Shown: positions 36,068 through 44,454, counted from the first letter of the stretch. The stretch: DNA of 64,000 nt from Paenibacillus pedocola (GCF_031599675.1 NZ_CP134223.1:1116001-1180000); one strand, 5' to 3'. Notes: generated by a model not told the origin, from the letters alone. Made by a program: numbers and translations.

Positions 36068-37039
36068 TCAGGAAACGGTCTCTTTGCTTTTAGGGCTGCG
36101 CCGCTTCGCTTTGGGAGCTATAACCGGAATTGGCCCGGTTGCTTCGTTAACTACGGCAGTTCCCGGTGCCGCTTCAGCTGCTTTGGCTTTGGCTGTTTTT
36201 TTCTTTGCCGCGGCTGCCGTTTTTGGCTTGCTGGCGGAGCCGGCCAGAGAAGGGCCGGGATCGGGCGGGATGTGCTGGACAGCTTCGATACTGGCCTGCA
36301 GTGCAGCCATCAGATCGATAACATTGCTCTCCTGCCGGGACGGTGCGATATGGAATTCCTCCCCGGAAACTTTATGGGAGATCAAGTCCAGCATCCGCTG
36401 ACGGTAGTCGTCCGTATATTTCTCCGGCTCAAAAGGAGTGGACAGCTGAGAGATCAGCAGCTTGGCCATATCCAGCTCTTTATCGCTTACCATGCCCGCT
36501 TCCGGCAATCCGGGAACCTGGGAGACCGGCCGCACCTCATCAGGATAAAAGATGGTCTCAATCGCCAGGCAGTCCTCTAGCACACGGATGGCGGCCAGGC
36601 TGCTTTTGGAGCGGATGGAAATCTTGGCAATCCCGATCTTACCTGTCTGGCGCATCGCCTCCATCAGCAGCCGGTAAGCATTAGTGCCCGCCTGGTCAGG
36701 AGACAGATAGTAGGTCTTTTGAAAATAAATCGGGTCGATCTCCGTCAAATCCACAAAATCAAGGATCGTAATATTTTTGCTGCTTTCTTCGGTCAGCTGA
36801 TCCAGCTCCTCTTTGTCAAACAGGACAAACTTTCCTTTTTCGTACTCATAGCCCTTGCCGATCTCCTCCCAGCCCACTTCCTTCTCACAAACCGGGCATT
36901 TGCGTACATAGGACAGCGGACTGCCGCATTCCTTGTGGATGTACCGCAGTGAGATGTCTTTATCCTCCGTGGCGGAGAACATTTTGACCGGTACATGTAC
37001 AAGTCCGAAGCTGATGGCTCCTTTCCAAACGGTATGCAT
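36068..37039 (-). CDS. ku: Ku protein (NHEJ DNA-end-binding)
   Basis: Homodimeric DNA-end-binding protein that recruits the LigD components; 323 residues. ATG at 37039 is chosen because AGGAGGCG lies just upstream and homologues begin MHTVWKGAISFGLVHVPVKM; the frame is open 18 codons further. The Ku core (about 1-250) shows DISLRYIHKECGSPLSYVRKCPVCEKEV, a four-cysteine-rich loop in part, and YYLSPDQAGTNAYRLL. The C-terminal tail (about 265-323) is rich in lysine, alanine and proline and probably binds DNA. The reverse-strand upstream region contains CATACTA, a perfect SigG-like -10, but no good -35 at the right distance, so spore-specific expression is only a possibility. Confidence 0.94.
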   Translation of the reverse strand: MHTVWKGAISFGLVHVPVKMFSATEDKDISLRYIHKECGSPLSYVRKCPVCEKEVGWEEIGKGYEYEKGKFVLFDKEELDQLTEESSKNITILDFVDLTEIDPIYFQKTYYLSPDQAGTNAYRLLMEAMRQTGKIGIAKISIRSKSSLAAIRVLEDCLAIETIFYPDEVRPVSQVPGLPEAGMVSDKELDMAKLLISQLSTPFEPEKYTDDYRQRMLDLISHKVSGEEFHIAPSRQESNVIDLMAALQASIEAVQHIPPDPGPSLAGSASKPKTAAAAKKKTAKAKAAEAAPGTAVVNEATGPIPVIAPKAKRRSPKSKETVS

Positions 37040-37203
37040 CGATATCGCCTCCTGATAATAAGTGCTATGGCTTAGTATGGGGCGATGCCGCATTTTCTAG
37101 CCTGATGCATTTTTTGCGAACCTTGGGAAAAAATAAAGCCAGGCCCCTGAAGGGGAGCCGCGTCAAGCGGTATGCTTTACAGCGAAGAAAAGTGGAGGAA
37201 CCT

Positions 37204-37377
37204 ATGGACAGAGGACGGAATGAGTGGAGCGATGCGCTGCCTTGGCAGGATATTCCGGCAGAGGTCGTGGATTGGGCGAATATTATCGCAGATCCGGATG
37301 ATGAGCTGAATATAGACGCCGCGGGGTATTTGGATGCGGATGCAACGATCGGCGAACCCGAAGCGGACGAGGAATAA
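37204..37377 (+). CDS. Small acidic hypothetical protein
   Basis: 57 codons, starting at an ATG preceded by GTGGAGGAACCT, a good ribosome site. The product is acidic, especially at its end (DPDDELNIDA, then GEPEADEE), with a WxxALPWQDIP segment near the start. No membrane segment or known domain is seen. It lies between the divergent ku operon and the repeat array before sspH. The ribosome site and codon use support it being real; function unknown. Confidence 0.55.
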   Translation: MDRGRNEWSDALPWQDIPAEVVDWANIIADPDDELNIDAAGYLDADATIGEPEADEE

Positions 37378-37387
37378 GAGTGAAAAA

Positions 37388-37588
37388 GCGTAAGCTTCAG
37401 AAGCGAGTTTTGTACGAACCTGATACAGCGAAGCTTATGCTATTACAAAACTAAGCGTATGCTTTCGAAGCGAGTTTTGTACGAACCTGATACAGCGAAG
37501 CTTATGCTATTACAAAACTAAGCGTATGCTTCCGAAGCCAGTTTTGTACGAACCTGATACAGCGAAGCTTATGCTATTACAAAACTTT
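37388..37588. repeat. Three tandem 67-bp repeats ahead of sspH
   Basis: Units start at 37388, 37455 and 37522 with an exact 67-bp period and only a few differences. Each contains AGTTTTGT and, 31 bp later, ACAAAACT, able to form an 8-bp stem, plus GCTTTCGAAG/GCTTCCGAAG-like blocks. The last unit abuts the sspH ribosome site. A related pair with the same 67-bp period lies between groES and groEL (50734-50842). Function unknown. Confidence 0.9.
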
Positions 37589-37603
37589 AAGGAGACCAAA
37601 AAA

Positions 37604-37789
37604 ATGGATGTTAAGCGGGCAAAGGATATTTATGCTTCCAAGGAAATGATCTCTGTACATTTGGACGGGGAGCCGGTATGGATCGAGCGTGTGGACGAAG
37701 CAAACGGCATGGCTACAGTGCAGGTGGGTTCACGTCCGACAAATACGCATACAGTGGGTGTGGAGCGGCTGGAGGAACAGGGAAGTTAG
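37604..37789 (+). CDS. sspH: H-type small acid-soluble spore protein
   Basis: Minor spore protein, 61 residues. The start MDVKRAKDIYASKEMISVHLDGEPVWIERVDE-like sequence is typical of the SspH family (MD-x-RA-x-x-I, then a ligand-like V-x-x-x-G-x-P-V-x-I segment), followed by TVGVERL near the end. ATG at 37604 follows AAGGAG; the frame is open upstream but that part belongs to the 67-bp repeats. Expression in the forespore is expected from the family. A terminator follows. Confidence 0.88.
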   Translation: MDVKRAKDIYASKEMISVHLDGEPVWIERVDEANGMATVQVGSRPTNTHTVGVERLEEQGS

Positions 37790-37846
37790 GTGTCTCCCTC
37801 AAGTTGTGGCTGTATAGACAGAACTAGAATTTATAACAGAATATAA

Positions 37847-37894
37847 GCAGAGCAGCGATCCTTCAGTCATGGATATTTGCTGCTCTGCTTTTTT
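37847..37894 (+). terminator. Terminator after sspH
   Basis: GCAGAGCAGC pairs with GCTGCTCTGC, with an inner ATCC/GGAT helix, then six T residues. It is 34/42 identical, loop included, to the terminator at 58949-58986. Confidence 0.9.
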
Positions 37895-38017
37895 GGCATT
37901 CCCGGCTTACTGCATAATATAACGGCCTGTGCTCAAGCTTTGCATGATAGCTGACACAAAGGTTGACGCTAACTGCCGCTAACGCCTATATTTGGGATGT
38001 GAATTTGATGAAAAGAG

Positions 38018-39031
38018 ATGATATCCGTGCGTCCTATCATACTAGGCGTCTGCTCGGCGCTGTTTTTTGCAGTAACTTTTGTGCTTAACCGGCGGATGGA
38101 GCTGTCAGGGGGGAGCTGGGCATGGAGTGCCTCGCTGCGTTACTTGTTTACATTGCCGTTTCTGGTGGCGATTGTGGCAGGGCGCGGCCGGCTGAAGCCC
38201 CTGCTGTCAGCAATGAAGGAGCGCCCGGCGGCATGGCTGCTCTGGGGAACGGTCGGCTTTGGCCTGTTCTATGCTCCGATCTGCTTCGCGGCTGCATATG
38301 CTCCGGGCTGGCTGACAGCCGGAACCTGGCAGCTAACGATTATTTCCGGCTCGCTGCTCGCCCCGTTCTTCGGCCGATGGGTGAGCGGACCTGACGGGCG
38401 GGTATATGAGCGCGGCCGAATCCCGCTTCGCGGCCTCGGATTGTCGCTGATTATTCTGGCCGGAGTGGTGCTGCTCCAGGCTGAACAGGCCCGCGAGCTG
38501 GAGGCATCCCAGGTATGGCTGGGCATCGTGCCGGTCCTGATTGCTTCCTTCGCCTATCCGCTCGGCAACCGCAAAATGATGGAGCTGTGCGGAGACCGGC
38601 TGGACGTTTTTCAGCGCATTCTTGGCATGACTCTGGCCAGTCTGCCTTTTTGGCTGGTCCTGGCGCTCATCGGCTATGCAGATGCCGGGCTGCCTTCAGG
38701 CTCCCAGGCAGGACAATCGTTGATTGTCGCCCTCTCTTCCGGAGTGATCGCTACCGTCTTGTTCTTCCGTGCCACGGATATGGTGCGCAGCAGCATGAGC
38801 GGGCTCGCGGCAGTGGAGGCTACCCAGTCGCTTGAGGTATTGTTCGCCCTGACCGGTGAAATGCTGATTCTGTCCTCACCGCTGCCTTCACTGCTGTCCT
38901 GGATAGGTATTGCTGTAATTATCATCGGAATGGCTCTGCACAGTATGTTCTCCCGGCGCCCCCTAAGCAGGACGCCGCGGGCAAGAAGCCGTAAGCTCCC
39001 TCCCCCTGTGGCTGCGGGCAGCGAGGAGTAG
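38018..39031 (+). CDS. DMT superfamily transporter (EmrE-like multidrug efflux family)
   Basis: Integral membrane protein, 337 residues with about ten transmembrane helices arranged as two similar halves. Family features: VCSALFFAVTFVLNRRMELSGG at the N-terminus, GFGLFYAPICFAAAYAPGWLTAGTWQLTI, and the second-half GLAAVEATQSLEVLFALTGE. The C-terminal tail is basic and proline-rich. The start codon is uncertain: ATG at 38018 has a weak ribosome site, and a GTG nine bases on is possible. Substrate unknown. Confidence 0.85.
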   Translation: MISVRPIILGVCSALFFAVTFVLNRRMELSGGSWAWSASLRYLFTLPFLVAIVAGRGRLKPLLSAMKERPAAWLLWGTVGFGLFYAPICFAAAYAPGWLTAGTWQLTIISGSLLAPFFGRWVSGPDGRVYERGRIPLRGLGLSLIILAGVVLLQAEQARELEASQVWLGIVPVLIASFAYPLGNRKMMELCGDRLDVFQRILGMTLASLPFWLVLALIGYADAGLPSGSQAGQSLIVALSSGVIATVLFFRATDMVRSSMSGLAAVEATQSLEVLFALTGEMLILSSPLPSLLSWIGIAVIIIGMALHSMFSRRPLSRTPRARSRKLPPPVAAGSEE

Positions 39032-39040
39032 AGAGGGTTG

Positions 39041-39069
39041 TTGCGGTACCCGTAGCATACCGATATAAT
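39041..39069 (+). promoter_or_regulatory. Vegetative promoter of the tsaE operon
   Basis: TTGCGG (39041-39046), 17-bp spacer, TATAAT (39064-39069), 48 bp before the tsaE start. Confidence 0.75.
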
Positions 39070-39116
39070 TAAAAGTATTGCGGTGTTGGTACTATTTTAA
39101 AAGGTGGAGTTGCAGC

Positions 39117-39608
39117 TTGGACATTAACGATGAATCGGTGTTCACTTACCGTTCGTACAGCCTCCGGGATACGGAGCTGCTGGCAGCTGCGATAGCCGCC
39201 GCAGCCACAGCCGGTATGGTGATTGGCCTCGACGGGGATCTGGGTGCGGGGAAGACGGCGTTCTCGCAAGGTTTTGCGCGCCATTTGGGCGTGCAGGGGA
39301 TTGTTAACAGTCCTACTTTTACTATAATCAAAGAGTATGATGGGCGTCTGCCGCTGTATCATATGGATGTATACCGGATCTCGCTGCAGGAAGCGGACGA
39401 GCTTGGACTGGACGAATATTTCTACGGGCAGGGAGTGTGCCTGGTGGAATGGAGCAGTATCATCACAGACTTGATGCCGCCGCGGCATCTGCATATATAC
39501 ATGGAAACAGCCGGACCGGAGGAACGTTATATTACGATAACCGGAACCGGTGAGCCTTATGGTGAATTGTGCCGGGCGTTGAGCCAGAAGTGGGGTAAAC
39601 AAGGATGA
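39117..39608 (+). CDS. tsaE: tRNA threonylcarbamoyladenosine biosynthesis ATPase
   Basis: ATPase needed with TsaB and TsaD to add threonylcarbamoyl to A37 of ANN-decoding tRNAs; 163 residues. A TTG start at 39117 is chosen for the AAGGTGGAG site. The P-loop is GDLGAGKTAFSQGFA (about 39-53), followed by NSPTFTIIKEYDG and LYHMDVYR with the conserved DxYR, and VEWSSII. The next gene overlaps by 4 bp. The cluster tsaE-tsaB-rimI-tsaD is continuous and shares one promoter. Confidence 0.94.
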   Translation: MDINDESVFTYRSYSLRDTELLAAAIAAAATAGMVIGLDGDLGAGKTAFSQGFARHLGVQGIVNSPTFTIIKEYDGRLPLYHMDVYRISLQEADELGLDEYFYGQGVCLVEWSSIITDLMPPRHLHIYMETAGPEERYITITGTGEPYGELCRALSQKWGKQG

Positions 39609-40444
39609 TGAACGAAAATAAAGGGCCGCGCAAGCGGCTTTTGGCGCTGGATACATCAACGGCTGTCCTGGGAGTAGCTGTAACTGAAGAAGGCAAACTA
39701 TTGCATGAGATTAATGCATCCGGGGAGCGGAACCATTCTGTGCACCTGCTGCCGATTATTGAGCAGGCCTTGCAGGCCAGCGGTACGGATGCCTCGATGC
39801 TTGGCGGAGTGGCTGTCGGCCTGGGTCCGGGATCATACACGGGCACCCGGATTGCGGTGACTGCGGCCAAGACGCTGGCCTGGGCCTGGAAGGTGCCGGT
39901 AGTCGGCATTTCCAGCCTGCATGCCCTGGCTTGGGGCGGGTATGCTGCTGTACAAGAGAAGCAGCCTGATGCTGCGGCAGAACAAGCTGCACAGACGGAC
40001 GGATTTGGTCCGGACTGGATTGTTCCTCTGCTCGATGCACGGCGGGGGCAAGTCTACACAGGGTTATTCACTTCATGCGGGCTCCAAGCTCCGCAGCGTC
40101 TCGAACCGGATGCCATCCGCCTTATGGCCGACTGGGTGCTCTATCTGGCAGACCGGCTGAAGCAGGCGGAGGCGGAGGGCAGCAAACCCCGCGCTGTCTG
40201 GTTTGTCGGCGAGACTGCGCTGCATGGCAGCGAGGACAGTCTTCGTCCGCTGCTGGGAGCAGCGGACGTACATGCGGAGCCTTATGAGCTGGAGGGGCGC
40301 TGGGCAGCGCTCCTTGGTGAGGAACGCCTGCTGGAGGGCAGCGGCGGTGACGATATTCACGGGTTAATCCCGAATTATACCCAGCTTACTGAAGCGGAAG
40401 CCAATCTGCGCCGGAGCAGTGAAGGGAGCGCGAGCAAAGTATGA
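39605..40444 (+). CDS. tsaB: tRNA threonylcarbamoyladenosine biosynthesis protein TsaB
   Basis: ASKHA-fold partner that dimerises with TsaD; 279 residues, longer than usual (about 230), because of insertions around 115-135 (EKQPDAAAEQAAQTDG) and 175-195. The N-terminal LLALDTSTAVLGVAV and the GVAVGLGPGSYTGTRIAVTAAKTLAW motif (about 69-95) are diagnostic. It lacks the metal-binding HxxxH of TsaD, as expected. It overlaps tsaE and rimI by 4 bp each, indicating translational coupling. Confidence 0.93.
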   Translation: MMNENKGPRKRLLALDTSTAVLGVAVTEEGKLLHEINASGERNHSVHLLPIIEQALQASGTDASMLGGVAVGLGPGSYTGTRIAVTAAKTLAWAWKVPVVGISSLHALAWGGYAAVQEKQPDAAAEQAAQTDGFGPDWIVPLLDARRGQVYTGLFTSCGLQAPQRLEPDAIRLMADWVLYLADRLKQAEAEGSKPRAVWFVGETALHGSEDSLRPLLGAADVHAEPYELEGRWAALLGEERLLEGSGGDDIHGLIPNYTQLTEAEANLRRSSEGSASKV

Positions 40445-40965
40445 CGGAACCTACGCGGGCGGGAGAACAGGAGAGCGGTCCTGTATTTCGCCTGATGAAG
40501 CTTGAGGATATTCCAGAGATTCTCGTGATCGAACGGGAAGCTTTTACGATGCCCTGGACGGAGGAAGCGTTCCGTAATGAGCTGACGCATAATCATTTTG
40601 CCAAATACATGGTGATGGAGCTGGCCGGCCATATCATCGGCTATGCCGGGATGTGGGCGATTGTCGACGAGGCCCATGTGACGAACATTGCCCTGCTCGA
40701 AGCTTACCGGGGACGCAAATGGGGCGACCGGCTGCTGGAGGAGCTGATGAAGACGGCGAGCTTTTTGGGCATGAAGTCGATTACGCTAGAGGTCCGGGTC
40801 TCGAATGAGGTGGCCCAGAATTTATACCGCAAAAAAGGTTTCCGGCCGGCCGGTACCCGTAAGGGGTATTATTCGGACAACCGTGAGGATGCGCTGATTA
40901 TGTGGGCGGATCTGCCGGAGTATGGAGAGCAAGGGTTGACGGAAGGAAGCGTGGATCTAAAATGA
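40441..40965 (+). CDS. rimI: Ribosomal protein S18-alanine N-acetyltransferase
   Basis: GNAT-family acetyltransferase, 174 residues, modifying the N-terminus of ribosomal protein S18. Seen: FRLMKLEDIPEILVIEREAFTMPW at the start, HVTNIALLEAYRGRKWGDRLLEEL (acetyl-CoA binding loop RGRKWGDRL), and LEVRVSNEVAQNLYRKKGFRPAGTRKGYYSDNREDALIM, typical for RimI. It overlaps tsaB and tsaD by 4 bp and belongs to the t6A operon, its standard location. Confidence 0.93.
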   Translation: MTEPTRAGEQESGPVFRLMKLEDIPEILVIEREAFTMPWTEEAFRNELTHNHFAKYMVMELAGHIIGYAGMWAIVDEAHVTNIALLEAYRGRKWGDRLLEELMKTASFLGMKSITLEVRVSNEVAQNLYRKKGFRPAGTRKGYYSDNREDALIMWADLPEYGEQGLTEGSVDLK

Positions 40966-42011
40966 ATACTGAAACAGGCGCTATTGAGCCTGTACTTATA
41001 TTGGCTATTGAGACGAGCTGTGATGAAACCTCAGTAGCAGTCATCAAAGACGGACACGAGGTGCTGGCAAATATTATTTCCAGCCAGATTGAAACTCACC
41101 GCGCCTTCGGCGGCGTAGTGCCGGAGGTTGCCTCACGCAAGCATGTCGAGGTGATCACCCTGGTGATCGAGGAGGCGCTGGCAGCCGCAGGGGTACAGCC
41201 TGAGGAGCTAACGGCAGTTGCGGTCACGCAAGGACCGGGACTTGTCGGGGCGCTGCTGGTGGGTGTCGTTGCGGCCAAAAGCCTGGCGCTGGCCTGGGGC
41301 AAGCCGCTAATCGGCACGCATCATATTGCCGGGCACATTTATGCCAACCGGCTGGTGAAGGAATTACAGTACCCGTGTATGACTCTCGTTGTATCCGGGG
41401 GACATACGGAGCTGGTCAATATGGAGCGCGAAGGGGAATTCCGGATTATCGGGCGCACCCGCGATGATGCGGTCGGCGAAGCCTACGACAAAGTCGCCCG
41501 CGCACTTGGCTTTCCGTATCCGGGCGGTCCTCATGTAGACCGTCTGGCCCGTGAAGCGGCAGAAGCGGTAGCCTTGCCGCGTGTCTGGCTGGAGCATGAT
41601 TCCTATGATTTCAGCTTCAGCGGTCTGAAGTCGGCTGTGCTGAATGTGGTGAATCAGAGCAAGATGAAGGGGCTGACACCGGATGTGGCCGGCATCGCCC
41701 GCGGTTTCCAGGAATCTGTGGTCGAGGTGCTGGTGGAGAAGGCCGTCCGGGCTGTAAAAGCCTGTGAGGCTAAGCAGCTTCTGCTCTGCGGCGGGGTTGC
41801 CGCCAACAAAGGGCTGCGTGAGGCACTGGTATCCCGCTGCGAGGCTGAAGGCATTGAGCTGATCATTCCTCCGCCGGTGTACTGCACGGATAATGCTGCT
41901 ATGATCGGAGCTGCGGCCTATGTGAAATGGCGTCATGACGGCAGCACACCGCTGGATATGGTTGCCGATCCGGGCTTATCGCTGGAAAAGTGGTCTGTGT
42001 CCGCCTATTGA
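40962..42011 (+). CDS. tsaD: tRNA N6-adenosine threonylcarbamoyltransferase
   Basis: Catalytic subunit of the t6A machinery, 349 residues (formerly Gcp/YdiE). ATG at 40962 overlaps the rimI stop (ATGA) and follows GGAAGGAAG. Seen: ILAIETSCDETSVAV, the GVVPEVASRKHVE segment, the metal-binding histidines in GTHHIAGHIYANRL (HxxxH), VVSGGHTELV, GEAYDKVARALGFPYPGGP, and the C-terminal CTDNAAMIGAA. It ends the operon. A perfect promoter for the downstream leuA leader overlaps its stop codon. Confidence 0.96.
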   Translation: MNTETGAIEPVLILAIETSCDETSVAVIKDGHEVLANIISSQIETHRAFGGVVPEVASRKHVEVITLVIEEALAAAGVQPEELTAVAVTQGPGLVGALLVGVVAAKSLALAWGKPLIGTHHIAGHIYANRLVKELQYPCMTLVVSGGHTELVNMEREGEFRIIGRTRDDAVGEAYDKVARALGFPYPGGPHVDRLAREAAEAVALPRVWLEHDSYDFSFSGLKSAVLNVVNQSKMKGLTPDVAGIARGFQESVVEVLVEKAVRAVKACEAKQLLLCGGVAANKGLREALVSRCEAEGIELIIPPPVYCTDNAAMIGAAAYVKWRHDGSTPLDMVADPGLSLEKWSVSAY

Positions 42012-42037
42012 CATCATTTGAACGGGAAGAGTATAAT
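42008..42037 (+). promoter_or_regulatory. Consensus promoter of the leuA leader
   Basis: A perfect -35 TTGACA (42008-42013), 18-bp spacer and perfect -10 TATAAT (42032-42037). The -35 contains the tsaD stop codon. It starts the T-box leader transcript. Confidence 0.85.
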
Positions 42038-42049
42038 CAACCCAATTAA

Positions 42050-42420
42050 ACGATGTAAACGCGATGAAGGGAAGCAGTAGGGTTACTCCGGGATAAGAGA
42101 ACTGCGGGGAGGTGCGACGCAGCCGAAGGAGACCTGAACTCGTCCGGGAGCGGAACGGTGGAAGCGGGATGTTCTTTCTAGAGGGACATTAAACGGCATG
42201 CTGAGTGTGCCGGACCTTTCGTACACCGTTACGGGTAACCTCCGTGAGAGGGTGGTCAAGTAAGTGAAGGCGGATGCTGAAGCAACCGTATGAACTTGCC
42301 TGACTGTTGAGTGGATATTCTGAGGGCAGCGTAATAGGGCTGAACCGGAATATCAACAAGAGTGGTACCGCGAAGGTTAACAGCCTGTCGTCTCTTGAAT
42401 AGAGGCGGCAGGCTTTTTTG
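42050..42420 (+). promoter_or_regulatory. T-box riboswitch 1 (leucine)
   Basis: tRNA-sensing leader. Stem I has the AGTA and GGTGCGACGCAG apical elements. The specifier loop reads GAA-CTC with the codon CTC (Leu) at 42139-42141. The T-box sequence TGGTACCGCG is at 42363-42372, and the terminator AGCCTGTCG.../...CGGCAGGCT plus T-run spans 42382-42419. Uncharged leucine tRNA should favour the antiterminator. Confidence 0.93.
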
Positions 42421-42433
42421 TGTACTTATAGGG

Positions 42434-42750
42434 ATTACACGCAATGAACGGGAGCAGTAGATGACGAAGGTGTACAGAGAGCTGCGGGGTGGTGCGACGC
42501 AGACGCCTATGAAGCATTGAATCTCGCCCGGGAGCGGAGCGGCGGAAATACGATGTACGCCGCGACGGAGGTCTCCGTTACCAGACACTCATTCTTGCTG
42601 AACCGTGCCTTAAATGGACGCCAGGCCAAGGATGGGAAAGAGCTGGACGCAGCTTGCGGTTTGCTATGAATAGGAGCCGGATGCGTCAAAAAGAGTGGTA
42701 CCGCGGAGGGGTAACCCGCCGTCTCTTTATAGAGACGGCGGGTTTTTGTG
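42434..42750 (+). promoter_or_regulatory. T-box riboswitch 2 (leucine), in tandem
   Basis: A second complete T-box directly after the first. It shares the AGTA element, the GGTGCGACGCAG apical part, and CTC at 42523-42525 in the same position relative to CGGGAGCGG, so it also reads leucine. TGGTACCGCGG lies at 42696-42706, and the terminator (ACCCGCCGTCTCT / AGAGACGGCGGGT, T5) at 42714-42747. leuA follows after 130 bp. Confidence 0.92.
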
Positions 42751-42876
42751 TTGTGATAAAAGCGGTTGAGATGCTGCCGGCAGCAGTGGGCGGGAACAGC
42801 AGGGGACAAGTCGACGTGTGCCCTGCGCAACATCCAGTGAACAGCGTATGCTAACTAAACTTTAGGAGGGTTTTCC

Positions 42877-44445
42877 ATGATCATTCCAGTAAAAAAACGG
42901 ATTCAAATTTTTGATACAACGCTGCGTGACGGCGAGCAGGCTCCCGGAGCGAGCCTGACGCCTGAGCAAAAGATCGTACTCGCTTATAAGCTGGCTGAGC
43001 TGGGGGTGGATGTGCTGGAGCCGGGCTTTCCGATATCGAGTCCGGGGGATTTTGCCGCTGTGGAGACGATCTCCCGCAAGGTTCAGGGCGTGGAAATCTG
43101 CGGATTTGCCCGCGCTGTCCGGGGGGATATCGATGCGGCCGTCCGGGCGACCCGGGATGCAGAGCGGCGGAGGATTCACCTGTTCATCTCCTCTTCCGAC
43201 ATTCACCTGCGCCACCAGCTGCGCAAAAGCCGCCCTGAGGTAGTCGCAGCCGCCCGTGAAATGACAGCCTATGCCCGGCAGTTCTGCGAGGTGGTGGAGT
43301 TCACTGCGATGGATGCGGCCCGGACGGGAATCGATGATCTGATTGAGATGGTTGAGGCAGTCATTGAAGAAGGGGCCAGTATTATCAACCTGCCGGATAC
43401 CGTCGGCTATGCCTTGCCGCATGAATACGGGGAGATGTTCCGGCGGGTGCGCCTTGGCGCCAGGGGCGGAGAGAAAGTCAGCTACAGCGCCCATTGTCAT
43501 AATGATCTGGGGCTTGCCGTAGCGAACAGCCTCGCAGCTATTGCCGGTGGGGCAACCCAAATCGAGGTTACAGTCAACGGCGTCGGCGAACGCACCGGGA
43601 ACTGTGCGCTGGAAGAGCTGGTCATGGCCCTTGAGACCCGGGGGGACGCTCTCGGTGCGGAAACGGGGATCGTACTGGATAAGCTGTATGATACCTCGCG
43701 GATCATCAGCGGGGCGATGCATTTCCCGATTGCCTATAACAAGCCGGTCGTCGGCAGAAATGCCTTCCAGCATGAGTCCGGCATCCATCAGGATGGTTTG
43801 CTGAAGGACCGCAGCACGTACGAGATTATGGACCCTGAGCGGCTGGGAATTCCGCGCAGCATGATCATTCTGGGCAAGCATTCCGGCAGACATGCACTTA
43901 AGGACCGCGCGGCGAAGTATGGAATTGCCCTGGATGCGGCAGAGCTGGATGCACTCTACGAATCCTTCAAGGAGACGGCCGATCGCCAGAAAGCGGTCAG
44001 CGATGACGAACTGCTGCGGATGGTCAGCACGGCTACCGGACAGCAGGCCCAGGTCTACGAGCTGGGCGATGTTCAGGTGCTGGCCGGCAGCGCCCCGCGG
44101 AGGGTGGCCGCAGTGACGGTCCGCCACCTGCAGAACGGTACAGAAAAAGCGTACACCAGCACCGGCAGCGGCCCTTTGGAGGCAGTCATTGCTGCAACCA
44201 GCCAGGGAATCGCCGAGCATATCAGCTTTGCGGGACTGGAGCTGCACTCACTGGGCAGCGGGGAGAATGCCCAGGCTGAAGCTGCGGTTATGGTGGAATG
44301 GGAAGGCAGTAAGTTTAGGGGGACAGCGATCCATCAGGATATTGTAATGGCAGCAGGGATAGCTTATATTGCCGCTTGCAATGCGGCACTGCTCTCCGCC
44401 CAGGTAGAGCAGGTCCGGGAGGCAGCTTTTCCGGTAGTGGAATAG
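42877..44445 (+). CDS. leuA: 2-isopropylmalate synthase
   Basis: First enzyme of leucine synthesis, condensing acetyl-CoA with 2-oxoisovalerate; 522 residues, the usual bacterial length. The TIM-barrel domain (about 1-280) has FDTTLRDGEQAPG (metal Asp and catalytic Arg), AHCHNDLGLAVANS (metal histidines) and NGVGERTGNCALEE. The linker contains HESGIHQDGLLKDRSTYEIM. The C-terminal leucine-sensing dimer domain (about 390-515) shows the expected alternating pattern (AVTVRHLQNGTEKAYTSTGSGPLEAVI). TAGGAGGG precedes the start. Two leucine T-boxes control it. It stands apart from any other leu/ilv gene and interrupts the tsaD-ydiF order known from B. subtilis. Confidence 0.94.
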   Translation: MIIPVKKRIQIFDTTLRDGEQAPGASLTPEQKIVLAYKLAELGVDVLEPGFPISSPGDFAAVETISRKVQGVEICGFARAVRGDIDAAVRATRDAERRRIHLFISSSDIHLRHQLRKSRPEVVAAAREMTAYARQFCEVVEFTAMDAARTGIDDLIEMVEAVIEEGASIINLPDTVGYALPHEYGEMFRRVRLGARGGEKVSYSAHCHNDLGLAVANSLAAIAGGATQIEVTVNGVGERTGNCALEELVMALETRGDALGAETGIVLDKLYDTSRIISGAMHFPIAYNKPVVGRNAFQHESGIHQDGLLKDRSTYEIMDPERLGIPRSMIILGKHSGRHALKDRAAKYGIALDAAELDALYESFKETADRQKAVSDDELLRMVSTATGQQAQVYELGDVQVLAGSAPRRVAAVTVRHLQNGTEKAYTSTGSGPLEAVIAATSQGIAEHISFAGLELHSLGSGENAQAEAAVMVEWEGSKFRGTAIHQDIVMAAGIAYIAACNAALLSAQVEQVREAAFPVVE

Positions 44446-44454
44446 ATAGGGGTT

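Noticed and set aside
36068..37093. Longer Ku start at 37093
   Set aside because: The extra 18 residues have no family similarity, and the ribosome site supports ATG at 37039.
37388..37522. Pseudoknot in the 67-bp repeat (GCGTAAGCTTC pairing with GAAGCTTATGC)
   Set aside because: The pairing works only in the first unit; the other units and the groEL copy do not keep it.
37388..37588. CRISPR array
   Set aside because: The 67-bp units are direct tandem repeats without spacers, and no cas genes are present.
42862..44247. 461-codon open frame on the minus strand opposite leuA
   Set aside because: It mirrors the leuA codons, has no ribosome site or recognisable domain, and lies entirely under a certain gene.
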